Source: an uncultured Acidimicrobiales bacterium
GTDB lineage: Bacteria > Actinomycetota > Acidimicrobiia > Acidimicrobiales > UBA10347
NCBI GenBank assembly: GCA_937941245.1
Contig: CALDYC010000025.1
Span: 1 to 47,838, forward strand
Length of the DNA stretch: 47,838 nt
Reading direction: 5' to 3'
The position numbers and the translations under genes are program-made. Every line of letters begins with the position of its first letter. Position 1 is the first letter of the stretch. Under the pieces are notes generated by a model. That model ran no database searches. It worked only from the letters and a program-made list of their open reading frames with translations, and was not told the DNA's origin. Below are positions 1-7,536 of this stretch, piece by piece.

Positions 1-402
1 GCTGATCTTGGTGACATTGCAGTGTTCTCGGAGCTGTCGAAGCGCGAGCTTCGAGCTCTAGACAAGTTGATGAGCGAGCAGCAGGTCGGGGCCGGCAAGG
101 AACTCACCCGTCAGGGCGAGCCCGGGCGCGAGTTCATGATCATTTCGTCTGGCACTGCTCGGGTTGAGATCGATGGCCAAACAGTTGCTCACCTCGGACC
201 CGGCGACTTTCTGGGTGAGCTTGCGATCATTGCCGGCACACCACGCACTGCCACTGTGACGACCACCTCTGATTGCGAGATCGAGGTTCTGAACCGACGC
301 GAGTTCATGTCGATGCTTGACGAAAGCCCAAAGCTGGCGCGCAAGATTCTCGTCGGAGCCGTCAAGCGACTTCAGCTGAACGAGCGGTCCCGCACTAATT
401 AG
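1..402 (+). CDS. Cyclic nucleotide-binding domain protein (5' end missing)
   Basis: The reading frame is open from the first base of the window, so the gene starts upstream; a GTG at 22 exists but lies inside the domain. The 126 residues after it form a single cyclic-nucleotide-binding (cNMP, CAP-effector) beta-roll. It opens with the usual FSELSKRELRAL helix, followed by a phosphate-binding-cassette-like segment PGDFLGELAIIAGTPRTATV, which carries the Gly-Glu-Leu and Arg-Thr-Ala positions that contact the cyclic phosphate in family members. The visible part ends with a short helical tail and has no DNA-binding helix-turn-helix, so a CRP-type regulator is unlikely unless a domain lies upstream. 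A stand-alone cNMP sensor is the likely role; ligand and partner are unknown. Confidence 0.85.
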   Translation, partial: ADLGDIAVFSELSKRELRALDKLMSEQQVGAGKELTRQGEPGREFMIISSGTARVEIDGQTVAHLGPGDFLGELAIIAGTPRTATVTTTSDCEIEVLNRREFMSMLDESPKLARKILVGAVKRLQLNERSRTN

Positions 403-517
403 TCCGACCGATTGAGCTGACCGTGGGGGTCCTCGCCTGTGACGACTGACCGATCGAGCTCATTTCGGGTCGTTAGCGCAGCCATCAGAGCAGCTAGCCG
501 TGGCAAACTGAGCGTGA

Positions 518-2308
518 ATGCTCGCTGCTCATCTGGCACACATCATTGCACCGCTTCCCGACGTTGGTGCCTGGATCAGTGCCCCACTCGCTGTCGCCGT
601 CATCGTTGCTGGTATCGCCCTGTGGGTCGAGCACCAGATCGTGTCCGGCGGCGTCGCAGCTCTGCGAGCAGCGGCACGAGTGGGTGCAGCTCTACTGTGT
701 CTCTTCGCGGTTACGGCCACTGGTCTTCCGTCAGCTGATGCCCAGACCGAAGGCCAGATCTTTCCGGGGCTTCCTGATCTCATCAGCGACCCGATGATTA
801 TCTGGTTTCAGCGTGATGTCGAGAGCCCGCTCGATGGTCCGGGTTTACGACGGGTTGTGACCTTTGAAGGATCGATCCACAACATCGGCGAAGGTTCGCT
901 CGACCTGCTGGGCAACCCGCAAATCCCCGGCGGAGTCAAACAGCGTGTGTTCGATGGCGACACGTGGACCGACGTTGGTTCGCCCACTGTCGAGTATGAA
1001 ACCAGCGATGATCACAACCACTTCCATGTGATGGGACTCGTCCACTACTCGCTGTGGGACGCCGGACAGACCGAACTACTCGATGACGGTTCGAAGGTCG
1101 GCTTTTGTCTGACCGACGTTGAAGAGTGGCCCGATGCGCCGCCCAAGCTCTATAGCTACGAGTTCGCCTCGGGTTTCTGCGGCCAATTCCAACCGGACCT
1201 AACCGATCTACGGATGGGGATTTCGCCGCGTTGGTCAGATGTATACGGGCCGAACATCACGCTGCAGTGGATCGACATCACCGATGTGGCTCCTGGCCGC
1301 TACTGGGTGGGGGCGGTGACTGACCCAAATGACGAGATCGTCGAAAGTGACGAGACCAACAACTCGACGATCTTCTCACGCGACAGCTTCTTGGTTCGGG
1401 GGTGGAGGGCGTTGCCAATTGACGACGTCGCGGTGAGCGATAGCGACGTTGCAATCACGCTCAGCGCCGTCGCCATCGGCACCGTCGGGAAACCGGCGTT
1501 CGTCATCGTTGAAGGACCTGAGCACGGCGAACTAGATGTTCCGGTCGGAACCGACATGTTCGACCCGACGGTGACCTATCGACCGTCACCGGGCTTTAGC
1601 GGCACAGATTCGTTTAGCTACTACGCGCACGATGCGGCAACACCGTTTCCCAAGGTTCCAGTGATCGAAACGGTGCAGCTTGTGGTTGCTGCTCGGCCAG
1701 ATGCGCCGCCAGTTGGAGCCCGCGACCTCGTCGACCTTCAGATCGTCGGCCCCGAAGCTGCCCAGGCGATCACCTACCAAGACGTGAGCGTTGCAGTCAC
1801 CGCAACCAGCGCTCAGCCGGACACAGGCGTCGACGTCAACGTCGACATCGAATGGTTCGCGAGCGGGCTTCCGCACGGACTCGCCATCGATCAGTCCACC
1901 GGCGAAATTGCTGGACAGCCCACGATCGAGGGCGAGTACGTCTCGACAATTGTTGCCCGCCCCGCGGGCTCTTTCGGTTCCCGCGACGCAGCCGAGCTCG
2001 ACATCGCGTGGTCCGTCAACGAGCCTGACGACGCCCCCGTGCTGCTTGCCACCCACGACCTGTCCACCGCAACCGACGAGGATGTTCGGGTGAACTTTGG
2101 ACCCGGCGTGCCAGGTTCGACCTACCGGGCCGAGGGGCTGCCTCCTGGCATGACCGTCAACACCAACGTGCCCCTCGTCGTCGGAACTCCCACAAAAATC
2201 GGTTCGTATGATGTCACCATCGCCGAGGTCGTTGACGGTGCCGCCGTACATCAGACCAGCTTTGTGTGGACGATTCGACCTGCTGCTGTGCCAGGATTCC
2301 CGCTGTAG
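518..2308 (+). CDS. Secreted lysyl oxidase-like protein with C-terminal Ig-type repeats
   Basis: A 596-residue exported protein. Two hydrophobic stretches (about 20-36 and 55-70) precede a likely signal cleavage near SADAQ; the true start may be a later GTG (for example 641), leaving one signal peptide. Residues 80-295 resemble the lysyl oxidase catalytic domain: the copper motif DDHNHFHV (His166, 168, 170), then GSKVGFCLTD with Lys193, then DVYGPNITLQWIDITDV with Tyr243. In animal lysyl oxidase the equivalent Lys and Tyr form the lysine tyrosylquinone cofactor, so an active copper amine oxidase is plausible. Residues 300-395 look like a bacterial Ig/cadherin-like repeat (GFSGTDSFSY), followed by two He_PIG-type putative Ig domains (GLPHGLAID...GEIAGQP; GLPPGMTV). 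The substrate is unknown; extracellular peptidyl lysine or another amine is inferred. Confidence 0.8.
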   Translation: MLAAHLAHIIAPLPDVGAWISAPLAVAVIVAGIALWVEHQIVSGGVAALRAAARVGAALLCLFAVTATGLPSADAQTEGQIFPGLPDLISDPMIIWFQRDVESPLDGPGLRRVVTFEGSIHNIGEGSLDLLGNPQIPGGVKQRVFDGDTWTDVGSPTVEYETSDDHNHFHVMGLVHYSLWDAGQTELLDDGSKVGFCLTDVEEWPDAPPKLYSYEFASGFCGQFQPDLTDLRMGISPRWSDVYGPNITLQWIDITDVAPGRYWVGAVTDPNDEIVESDETNNSTIFSRDSFLVRGWRALPIDDVAVSDSDVAITLSAVAIGTVGKPAFVIVEGPEHGELDVPVGTDMFDPTVTYRPSPGFSGTDSFSYYAHDAATPFPKVPVIETVQLVVAARPDAPPVGARDLVDLQIVGPEAAQAITYQDVSVAVTATSAQPDTGVDVNVDIEWFASGLPHGLAIDQSTGEIAGQPTIEGEYVSTIVARPAGSFGSRDAAELDIAWSVNEPDDAPVLLATHDLSTATDEDVRVNFGPGVPGSTYRAEGLPPGMTVNTNVPLVVGTPTKIGSYDVTIAEVVDGAAVHQTSFVWTIRPAAVPGFPL

Positions 2309-2373
2309 TCGTCCCACGGCGAACCATCGGACTACCGAGCGCGGCCGGACACCCAGTGCCCCCTGGCACCGTC

Positions 2374-2470
2374 GTGCTCGCAAACACCCGCGTGCTCGCA
2401 AACACCGCCGTGCTGGCGACACACCGCTGGCGACACACCTCGCTGTCACACACCTCGCTGTCACACACAG
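2374..2470. repeat. Imperfect short tandem repeats upstream of a hypothetical gene
   Basis: Copies of GTGCTCGCAAACACC begin at 2374 and 2392 and a diverged copy at 2410 (18-base spacing). The array then slides into 15-base units of the form GCTGTCACACACCTC up to about 2470. No frame through it looks like a protein, and it lies in the roughly 250-base gap between the lysyl oxidase-like gene and the next ORF. Confidence 0.7.
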
Positions 2471-2561
2471 GTGCGAGGCTCGCGTTACCGCCCCGTGTAA
2501 ACCGGATCGTGACCCCTGGAGCGGCACTGGTCACCGCACTCCTGCCCCGATTGGCACGATC

Positions 2562-3389
2562 ATGGTTCACCGACACGCAACGTTGGCTGCCGAGCCGCCC
2601 GGCTGCGATGGCCATCATGTGCAGCTTCAGCATGTGCTTGACCGCATGCTCGACAACCCGCACCCGGCTCCACATCTGCTGGCGTTTGGCGCCGATCACC
2701 ATCGGGTCGAACCGCTCCAGACTCGACCGATCGCACCCGAAGACGCGCTGATCGGGTTGGTCTTACCCCCGCAGTTCACGGCGCTCGTTGTCGTCGCTCC
2801 TGCCGCCGCGACCCGACAGAACGACCGCACCATTGGAAGACCAGCAATGATTGCGATCGCTACCTGCCGATGCGGCCGGTCCTGCACCGCGCTCAACGTC
2901 GACGGCGAGCGCTTGAGTGGCCGCGCTCCATCTGGCTGGGTCGTCGATGCAACCATGCGTGCAGTCGGGCGGCCATGTGCCCCTACCGAACGCCACCCGA
3001 CCGAGGCACTTCTTTGCCTGTGGCTCGATCGTCTTCTTGTTTCGGTGCTCGACCCGACCGATCGACCACCACTCACCTGGCTCGCTGCGGTCGCGGCCGC
3101 TCCCGTTTCAGGTATCCGAACCACTGCGCATGAGCTTGCCCACGCGTTTCGCGAAGCTGCCCCCTCGTGGGGCCATCTGCGACGACGGGCTGCCATTGGC
3201 GATCTCGCCGGCCTGGGTGTACGACCGCATTGGGCTGGCGCCATGGATGACCCGATGTTCGGCCGCTTCGCCCTCGGCAATTTCCCGGAATTGGACGAAT
3301 TGCGTTCAGATATCGAGCTACTCGTTCCCGCCGACGTCGGTGAACAGATCCACCGTTGTGTGGCGACGACACTGGCATCGCCCAACTAG
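2562..3389 (+). CDS. Hypothetical protein
   Basis: I do not recognise this 275-residue protein. The frame is open from 2208, but upstream of 2562 it runs through the tandem repeats and gives an arginine/histidine-rich, low-complexity translation, so I place the start at the ATG at 2562. The body has ordinary actinobacterial composition: a central CRCG motif near residue 109, hydrophobic helices (LLCLWLDRLLVSVLD, LTWLAAVAAAPVSG) and an acidic C-terminus. There is no signal peptide or clear membrane segment. It converges on the next gene, with the two stop codons one base apart. The start is the least certain point. Confidence 0.55.
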   Translation: MVHRHATLAAEPPGCDGHHVQLQHVLDRMLDNPHPAPHLLAFGADHHRVEPLQTRPIAPEDALIGLVLPPQFTALVVVAPAAATRQNDRTIGRPAMIAIATCRCGRSCTALNVDGERLSGRAPSGWVVDATMRAVGRPCAPTERHPTEALLCLWLDRLLVSVLDPTDRPPLTWLAAVAAAPVSGIRTTAHELAHAFREAAPSWGHLRRRAAIGDLAGLGVRPHWAGAMDDPMFGRFALGNFPELDELRSDIELLVPADVGEQIHRCVATTLASPN

Positions 3390-3390
3390 C

Positions 3391-4431
3391 TCAACGGAGC
3401 AACCCGGCTTCAGCCATGCGCTGAGTCAGTCGTTGCCTCGATGCCACGTCGACTGTCATCCAGTCATATATCGAGCCACCGAACGCGCCGGTATCGACAA
3501 GCGCCGTAACGAACTCGTCCATGTTGTTGATCGAGGCAACGTACGGCTCGACCCCACTCGGCGACGCTCCGACCTCCGCTCCGATGCCGCCGATCGAGTG
3601 GACGACAGCGTCGGGGTCACCGAGGTTGTTTCGCAGCCGCCGGTCGCTCTCTTCGACGTAGGTGTAGCCGTTTCCGTAAGGATCCCCCCGAAACGACCAG
3701 TAGCTCATGGGCATCCAGACATCGACCAACGGAGCGAGTTCGAGCCATGGGAACGAGGGCCACAAGCTCGGGTTGACGACTTCGATCTGCACAGGCGGCA
3801 GCACGATCGCTCCAACCGGATCAGGGGCCACGGCGGCATCGACCGCAGCGGCAAGCTCAAGTAGCCGTCGGTTGCGTTCGGGCCACTCGAGACCAGCCTG
3901 ATTCCACTCGATGTCGATGGCCACACCATCGAACCTCTGCCCGAGCACCTCGAACTCGTGCGCCGCCAGCAGATGATCGAGGTCAGTCGAATCTTCGGTC
4001 CACTTGGGTAGATACCACGCCACAACATCGATGTCGAGCTGATGCGCCCTCAGCACAAACTCGGCAAGCAACCATGGGTCTTCGAGCAGTCCGGGCGAGC
4101 GGTCGTCCAAGCGCCCCGATTGCAAATACAGCGTGGACACCCCCGCTTCGGCCATCTCCCCAACCGCCGCTGGCACCAGCGGAGGCACACCTGTCGACGA
4201 GTAGGCAGGCGAGTAGTCAAACCCGTCGACCCACGTGCCAAGCCCCTGATACGAATCGATGGTGCGTTGTTCTGGCGCAGCGATCGCCACCGCGACTGGT
4301 GACGAGACGATGGTGCTTCCGCTGCCGAGCGCCGCCGTCGGCGTGGTCCCGGCGAGTGCGACCAGGTAAGCAGCCACTGCGGCGATCAAGGTCACAACGC
4401 CGGCTGCAAACCGCTGGCCTAGCGCGCCCAT
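3391..4431 (-). CDS. Secreted TIM-barrel (glycosidase-like) protein
   Basis: A 346-residue protein with an N-terminal hydrophobic segment (about 8-28) that reads as a signal peptide or anchor. The rest looks like a beta/alpha barrel related to glycoside hydrolase families such as GH18. Supporting strands are GVSTLYLQSG, DIDVVAWYLP, FDGVAIDIEW (residues 167-176, resembling the DxxDxDxE strand of GH18) and VDVWMPMSYW, the last typical of the strand carrying substrate-binding Met/Tyr/Trp. The spacing of acidic residues does not match a classic chitinase exactly, so catalytic activity is not assured. It is transcribed divergently from carD and convergently with the preceding hypothetical gene. 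A role at the cell surface is inferred from the signal sequence only. Confidence 0.6.
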   Translation of the reverse strand: MGALGQRFAAGVVTLIAAVAAYLVALAGTTPTAALGSGSTIVSSPVAVAIAAPEQRTIDSYQGLGTWVDGFDYSPAYSSTGVPPLVPAAVGEMAEAGVSTLYLQSGRLDDRSPGLLEDPWLLAEFVLRAHQLDIDVVAWYLPKWTEDSTDLDHLLAAHEFEVLGQRFDGVAIDIEWNQAGLEWPERNRRLLELAAAVDAAVAPDPVGAIVLPPVQIEVVNPSLWPSFPWLELAPLVDVWMPMSYWSFRGDPYGNGYTYVEESDRRLRNNLGDPDAVVHSIGGIGAEVGASPSGVEPYVASINNMDEFVTALVDTGAFGGSIYDWMTVDVASRQRLTQRMAEAGLLR

Positions 4432-4588
4432 AGCAGTCCCTGTCCCGTCAGCATCGGCTGCCCCATTTCGGTGAAGCCGCGTTTGGTCACATACCGATAA
4501 TAGAGCTTGAAATGACCGATATCGGGGTGGATATTGGTGCAGACGCGGGCAAGGTGGAGCGTTCTACAATTTCTCGTCCAGGAGAGCC

Positions 4589-5068
4589 ATGTCGTTCAAG
4601 CCCGGTGACCGCGTCGTCTATCCCCATCACGGCGCAGCGGTAATCGAGAAGAAGGAATCGCGCGAAGCATTTGGTCGCAAGACCGAGTACCTCGTGCTTC
4701 GAATGGCCCACGGCGAGATGACGCTTGCGGTGCCGGTCGACAAAGTCGACGATGTCGGCATGCGTTGGCCGATTAGCGGCGACGACGTCGACGACCTTTT
4801 TGACGTACTCAAGAAGCGTGACGTTCGCGAACCCGCGAACTGGAGCCGACGCTTCAAGAACCATCAAGAGAAGCTCAAGTCAGGCGACGTCTACCAGGTG
4901 GCAGAAGTCGTCCGAAACCTGGCGTTGCGCGATCGCGAGAAGGGCCTATCGGCCGGTGAGAAGACGCTCTACCAAAAGGCTCGCAGTGTGCTGGTATCCG
5001 AACTCAGCTTCGCACTCGACGTGAGCGAAGACGATGCGATGGACAAGGTCGACGTAGCGCTCGAATAG
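4589..5068 (+). CDS. carD: CarD family RNA polymerase-binding transcription regulator
   Basis: A 159-residue protein of normal CarD length. The N-terminal Tudor-like RNA-polymerase-interacting domain (MSFKPGDRVVYPHHGAAVIE) binds the beta subunit in characterised homologues. The helical C-terminal domain contains the WSRRFKNHQEKLKSGD region; in the family a conserved Trp here wedges into the upstream edge of the promoter bubble, and Trp86 is the likely equivalent. CarD stabilises open complexes, particularly at rRNA and other housekeeping promoters. An AGGAG sequence at 4580-4584 sits four bases before the ATG. A TACAAT at 4565-4570 looks like a -10 element, but no convincing -35 is present, and the short leader would be tight. 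The tRNA genes follow immediately on the same strand. Confidence 0.95.
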   Translation: MSFKPGDRVVYPHHGAAVIEKKESREAFGRKTEYLVLRMAHGEMTLAVPVDKVDDVGMRWPISGDDVDDLFDVLKKRDVREPANWSRRFKNHQEKLKSGDVYQVAEVVRNLALRDREKGLSAGEKTLYQKARSVLVSELSFALDVSEDDAMDKVDVALE

Positions 5069-5120
5069 CCGCATTTCGGGTGGCCGCCGCAACCGTTCCC
5101 GCTACCATCGGCTCTCGCCA

Positions 5121-5192
5121 TCGGGCGTGGTGTAATTGGTAACACAGCTGGTTCTGGTCCAGTCGTTGGGGGTTCAAGTCCTCCCGCCCGAG
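5121..5192 (+). tRNA. tRNA-Gln (CTG)
   Basis: The acceptor stem TCGGGCG pairs with CGCCCGA, the D-arm is GTGT/ACAC, and the anticodon stem GCTGG/CCAGT encloses loop TTCTGGT (anticodon CTG). There is a four-base variable loop and a T-arm with loop TTCAAGT. The discriminator is G, as usual for tRNA-Gln. No CCA is encoded. Short hairpins follow at about 5197-5226 and may be processing sites. Confidence 0.95.
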
Positions 5193-5233
5193 CAAAGCAC
5201 GCAAGTGCTGGTCACCCCCGGGTGACACGGTAA

Positions 5234-5306
5234 GCCCCGTTCGTCTAGCGGCCTAGGACGCCACCCTCTCAAGGTGGTAGCACGGGTTCAAATCCCGTAC
5301 GGGGTA
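5234..5306 (+). tRNA. tRNA-Glu (CTC)
   Basis: The acceptor stem GCCCCGT pairs with ACGGGGT (one G-U pair). The anticodon stem CCACC/GGTGG encloses loop CTCTCAA (anticodon CTC), and the T-loop is TTCAAAT. The discriminator is A and no CCA is encoded. It lies 41 bases after tRNA-Gln; gltX, which encodes the enzyme for tRNA-Glu, is about 2.3 kb away on the other strand. Confidence 0.96.
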
Positions 5307-5345
5307 CAAATTCTTCAGCGCCGATACCATCGGCGAAGTAGACAT

Positions 5346-5420
5346 CGGGCTGTAGCGCAGTTTGGCTAGCGCACCTGCTTTGGGAGCAGGGGGTCGTGAG
5401 TTCGAATCTCACCAGCCCGA
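5346..5420 (+). tRNA. tRNA-Pro (TGG)
   Basis: The acceptor stem CGGGCTG pairs with CAGCCCG, and the discriminator is A. The anticodon stem CCTGC/GCAGG encloses loop TTTGGGA (anticodon TGG), and the T-loop is TTCGAAT. The three bases after the discriminator (5421-5423) read CCA, so the 3' end may be genome-encoded, unlike the other two tRNAs here. Confidence 0.96.
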
Positions 5421-5425
5421 CCACG

Positions 5426-5463
5426 AAGGATCCGCACTCCGGTGCGGATCCTTTGTCTTTTTG
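5426..5463 (+). terminator. Rho-independent terminator of the tRNA cluster
   Basis: A perfect 12-bp stem (5426-5437 with 5442-5453) with a four-base loop TCCG is followed by TGTCTTTTTG. It directly follows tRNA-Pro, so it should end the tRNA transcript, possibly including read-through from carD. ilvE begins 79 bases later. Confidence 0.88.
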
Positions 5464-5541
5464 GCCCCTGCCGCACCGGCCCTGAGCGCCGCGTCGCAAA
5501 ACGCTTCGACCTGGCGCTCGCCCATCGCCTACGCTGCCCAG

Positions 5542-6561
5542 ATGGCTGACGCACCCGACCCGTTCTCCTCACCATTTGGCACCCTGTTCGGCGATCAAAT
5601 GACGGTGGCCACCGGCGGACCAGACGGCTACGTGTACAGCGGCGCTGCACAGCCGCTTGAGAACTTCTCGATGCACCCAGGCACGCATGTGCTGCACTAC
5701 GCGAGCTCGTGCTTTGAGGGCCTCAAGGCCCACGCACAAGCTGACGGCAGCCTTGCTATCTTCCGGCTCGACGACCACGTTGCTCGCTTCCGTAACTCGA
5801 TTGAACTGTTGCGAATGGCAGTGCCAGAAACAGATCTGGTTCGCTCGATGTTCATCGATGCAGCGACAGCGAACGCTTCGCACACTCCCCCAGCTCCCGG
5901 TTCGCTGTATCTCCGCCCCACGCTGATTGGTTCGGATCTCAACATCGGCGCAGCCGCATCGCCGAGTACCTCGACCCTGCTGTACGTGCTGACGAGCCCC
6001 GTTGGCGACTACTTTCCGGGCGGCGTCCGGCCGCTGAGCATTTTGATTGAGACCTCGATTCCACGGACCACTCCGCAGTTCGGCTCGGTCAAAAGCGGCG
6101 CCAACTACGCAATGGCGCTCGGCCCAACACTCGATGCCAAAGCCGAACACCAGGTCGACCAGGTGCTGTTCGCCACCGATGGCGACACAACCGAGACCGG
6201 TGCGGCGAACTTTTTCCTGATCGACGACGACACGCTCGTGACCCGCCATCTTGACAGCTCGTTTCTGCATGGCATCACACGATCGTCAATTCTCACGATG
6301 GCGACCGATCTCGGGTACCGCATCGAGGAACGGGCGCTGCCGGCAGCCGAGATCCACGAACGCGCCCACGACACTGAAATGTTCCTCTCGGGAACCGCTG
6401 CGGTGATTGCTCCGGTCGGCACTTTGATCATCGACGGATCTCAAACTGCGGTCCGCGACGGACAGCCGGGGCCGAACACGCTGCGGCTTCGCGAAGCTCT
6501 CGTTGCGGTCCAGACCGGCTCGGCGGACGACCCGCACGGTTGGCGAACAACCGTCGGCTGA
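5542..6561 (+). CDS. ilvE: Branched-chain amino acid aminotransferase
   Basis: A 339-residue fold-type IV PLP enzyme that transfers amino groups between glutamate and the keto acids of leucine, isoleucine and valine. The open frame extends upstream into tRNA-Pro and the terminator, so I start at the ATG at 5542. Family marks are LHYASSCFEGLKAH, RFRNSIELLRM, LYLRPTLIGSD and GSVKSGANYA, which carries the Schiff-base Lys184. The TETGAANFF segment and HGITRSSIL complete the BCAT signature. It sits next to leuB/cimA and leuCD and would provide their final step. It converges on the YdcF-like gene eight bases downstream. Confidence 0.94.
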   Translation: MADAPDPFSSPFGTLFGDQMTVATGGPDGYVYSGAAQPLENFSMHPGTHVLHYASSCFEGLKAHAQADGSLAIFRLDDHVARFRNSIELLRMAVPETDLVRSMFIDAATANASHTPPAPGSLYLRPTLIGSDLNIGAAASPSTSTLLYVLTSPVGDYFPGGVRPLSILIETSIPRTTPQFGSVKSGANYAMALGPTLDAKAEHQVDQVLFATDGDTTETGAANFFLIDDDTLVTRHLDSSFLHGITRSSILTMATDLGYRIEERALPAAEIHERAHDTEMFLSGTAAVIAPVGTLIIDGSQTAVRDGQPGPNTLRLREALVAVQTGSADDPHGWRTTVG

Positions 6562-6569
6562 TCGGCTCG

Positions 6570-7523
6570 CTACTCGCTGGTACTTGCGGCGCTGACCCGC
6601 CGATAGCCAATCAATCGGCCAAGCGAGACAGCCGTCGACTCGCGCACGTAATCGCTCATCGTGGCATCGGTTGACGTTGGCGATACCCACGCTTCGATAC
6701 CGATCTCATCGGCGATTGATCGCAAACGAAACGAGTGATAGCCGTCCGACACAAGCAGCGCGGTCGATAGGTCACGGTCTTGCATTTGTGTTGCCGTGGC
6801 CGACATCTGCTGCCAGGTGTTCTCGCCGTCGACGATCGTGACGATGTCGCTGTCAGGAACCCCGAGGTTGCGCAGATAGACGTAGCCCGAGAAACCCTCG
6901 GTGAAGGTGTCTCCTTCGGCCTTCGAGCCGGTTGTTGCGATCAGGCCGGCGAGACCCTCGGTGTACAAGTCGAAAGCATGATCGAGTCGAGCGGCAAGAA
7001 CAGGCGACGGGGTGCCGTTGAATTGGGCAGCCCCGAACACAACAATGATGTCGGCTGAACGACGGTCGTCATCGTCGGCTGCAGCACGAACCTGCAGCAT
7101 GCTCGCGCCGAAATACACCGCGGCGATCGCCGCCAGCGTGATCCCAAAGCCAAGCATCCACCGCCAGCGGATCGGTTTGAGAACGTCGTCGTAGGTAAGC
7201 GCGTCGGGGTTCAGTGTGCGCTTGCTGGGCGGTGCAGTTTCCTCGACGAGCGCTGCAGCGGTCGAGTCTGAGGGGCCGCTGACGTCGACTTCTGCGCCAT
7301 CGCCGGGTCGGTTGCCGCTGACCACCGCCACGATCAATCCTTCGAACCAGTTAAAGAAGCCTGCAATCCCGGTCTCGACGCTGTTCACCAGCTCAGATTC
7401 TGGGAACTGCAACCGCTCGTCCAACCGACCAGCGAGCTCGCTCGCGCGATCGCGGGGCGTGTCACGATCGGCGTCGCGATCGGGCACGAAGGACTCGACC
7501 GGATCATCGGTCGAGTCGCTCAT
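6570..7523 (-). CDS. YdcF/DUF218 family membrane protein
   Basis: A 317-residue protein starting at the ATG at 7523, 13 bases after gltX; a longer frame exists but lies inside gltX. The first 140 residues are acidic and probably disordered, with one amphipathic patch (GIAGFFNWFEGLIVAVVSG). A transmembrane helix, WMLGFGITLAAIAAVYFGAS, comes next. The C-terminal half is a DUF218 (YdcF/SanA-like) domain: DIIVVFGAAQFNGTPSP, a central ATTGSKAEGDTFTE segment, NTWQQM and LLVSDGYHSFRLRSIA. Some DUF218 relatives are linked to envelope integrity, but no reaction is established. It is the last gene of the leuB-to-ydcF run and converges with ilvE. Confidence 0.82.
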   Translation of the reverse strand: MSDSTDDPVESFVPDRDADRDTPRDRASELAGRLDERLQFPESELVNSVETGIAGFFNWFEGLIVAVVSGNRPGDGAEVDVSGPSDSTAAALVEETAPPSKRTLNPDALTYDDVLKPIRWRWMLGFGITLAAIAAVYFGASMLQVRAAADDDDRRSADIIVVFGAAQFNGTPSPVLAARLDHAFDLYTEGLAGLIATTGSKAEGDTFTEGFSGYVYLRNLGVPDSDIVTIVDGENTWQQMSATATQMQDRDLSTALLVSDGYHSFRLRSIADEIGIEAWVSPTSTDATMSDYVRESTAVSLGRLIGYRRVSAASTSE

Positions 7524-7536
7524 CGGCGCCGAATCG

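Noticed and set aside
1586-2527. 313-codon minus-strand ORF
   Set aside because: Antisense to the lysyl oxidase-like gene and the tandem repeats; Arg/Cys-rich with no recognisable domain.
2208-2561. N-terminal extension of the hypothetical gene
   Set aside because: It overlaps the lysyl oxidase-like gene and runs through the tandem repeats, giving a His/Arg low-complexity translation.
5121-5463. tRNA cluster as an integration site for a mobile element
   Set aside because: No integrase, duplicated tRNA 3' end or foreign gene block adjoins it; ilvE and carD flank it normally.
5269-5499. Minus-strand ORF across tRNA-Glu and tRNA-Pro ending RTGFEPVLPP
   Set aside because: It is the antisense of tRNA genes, a well-known source of false protein annotations.
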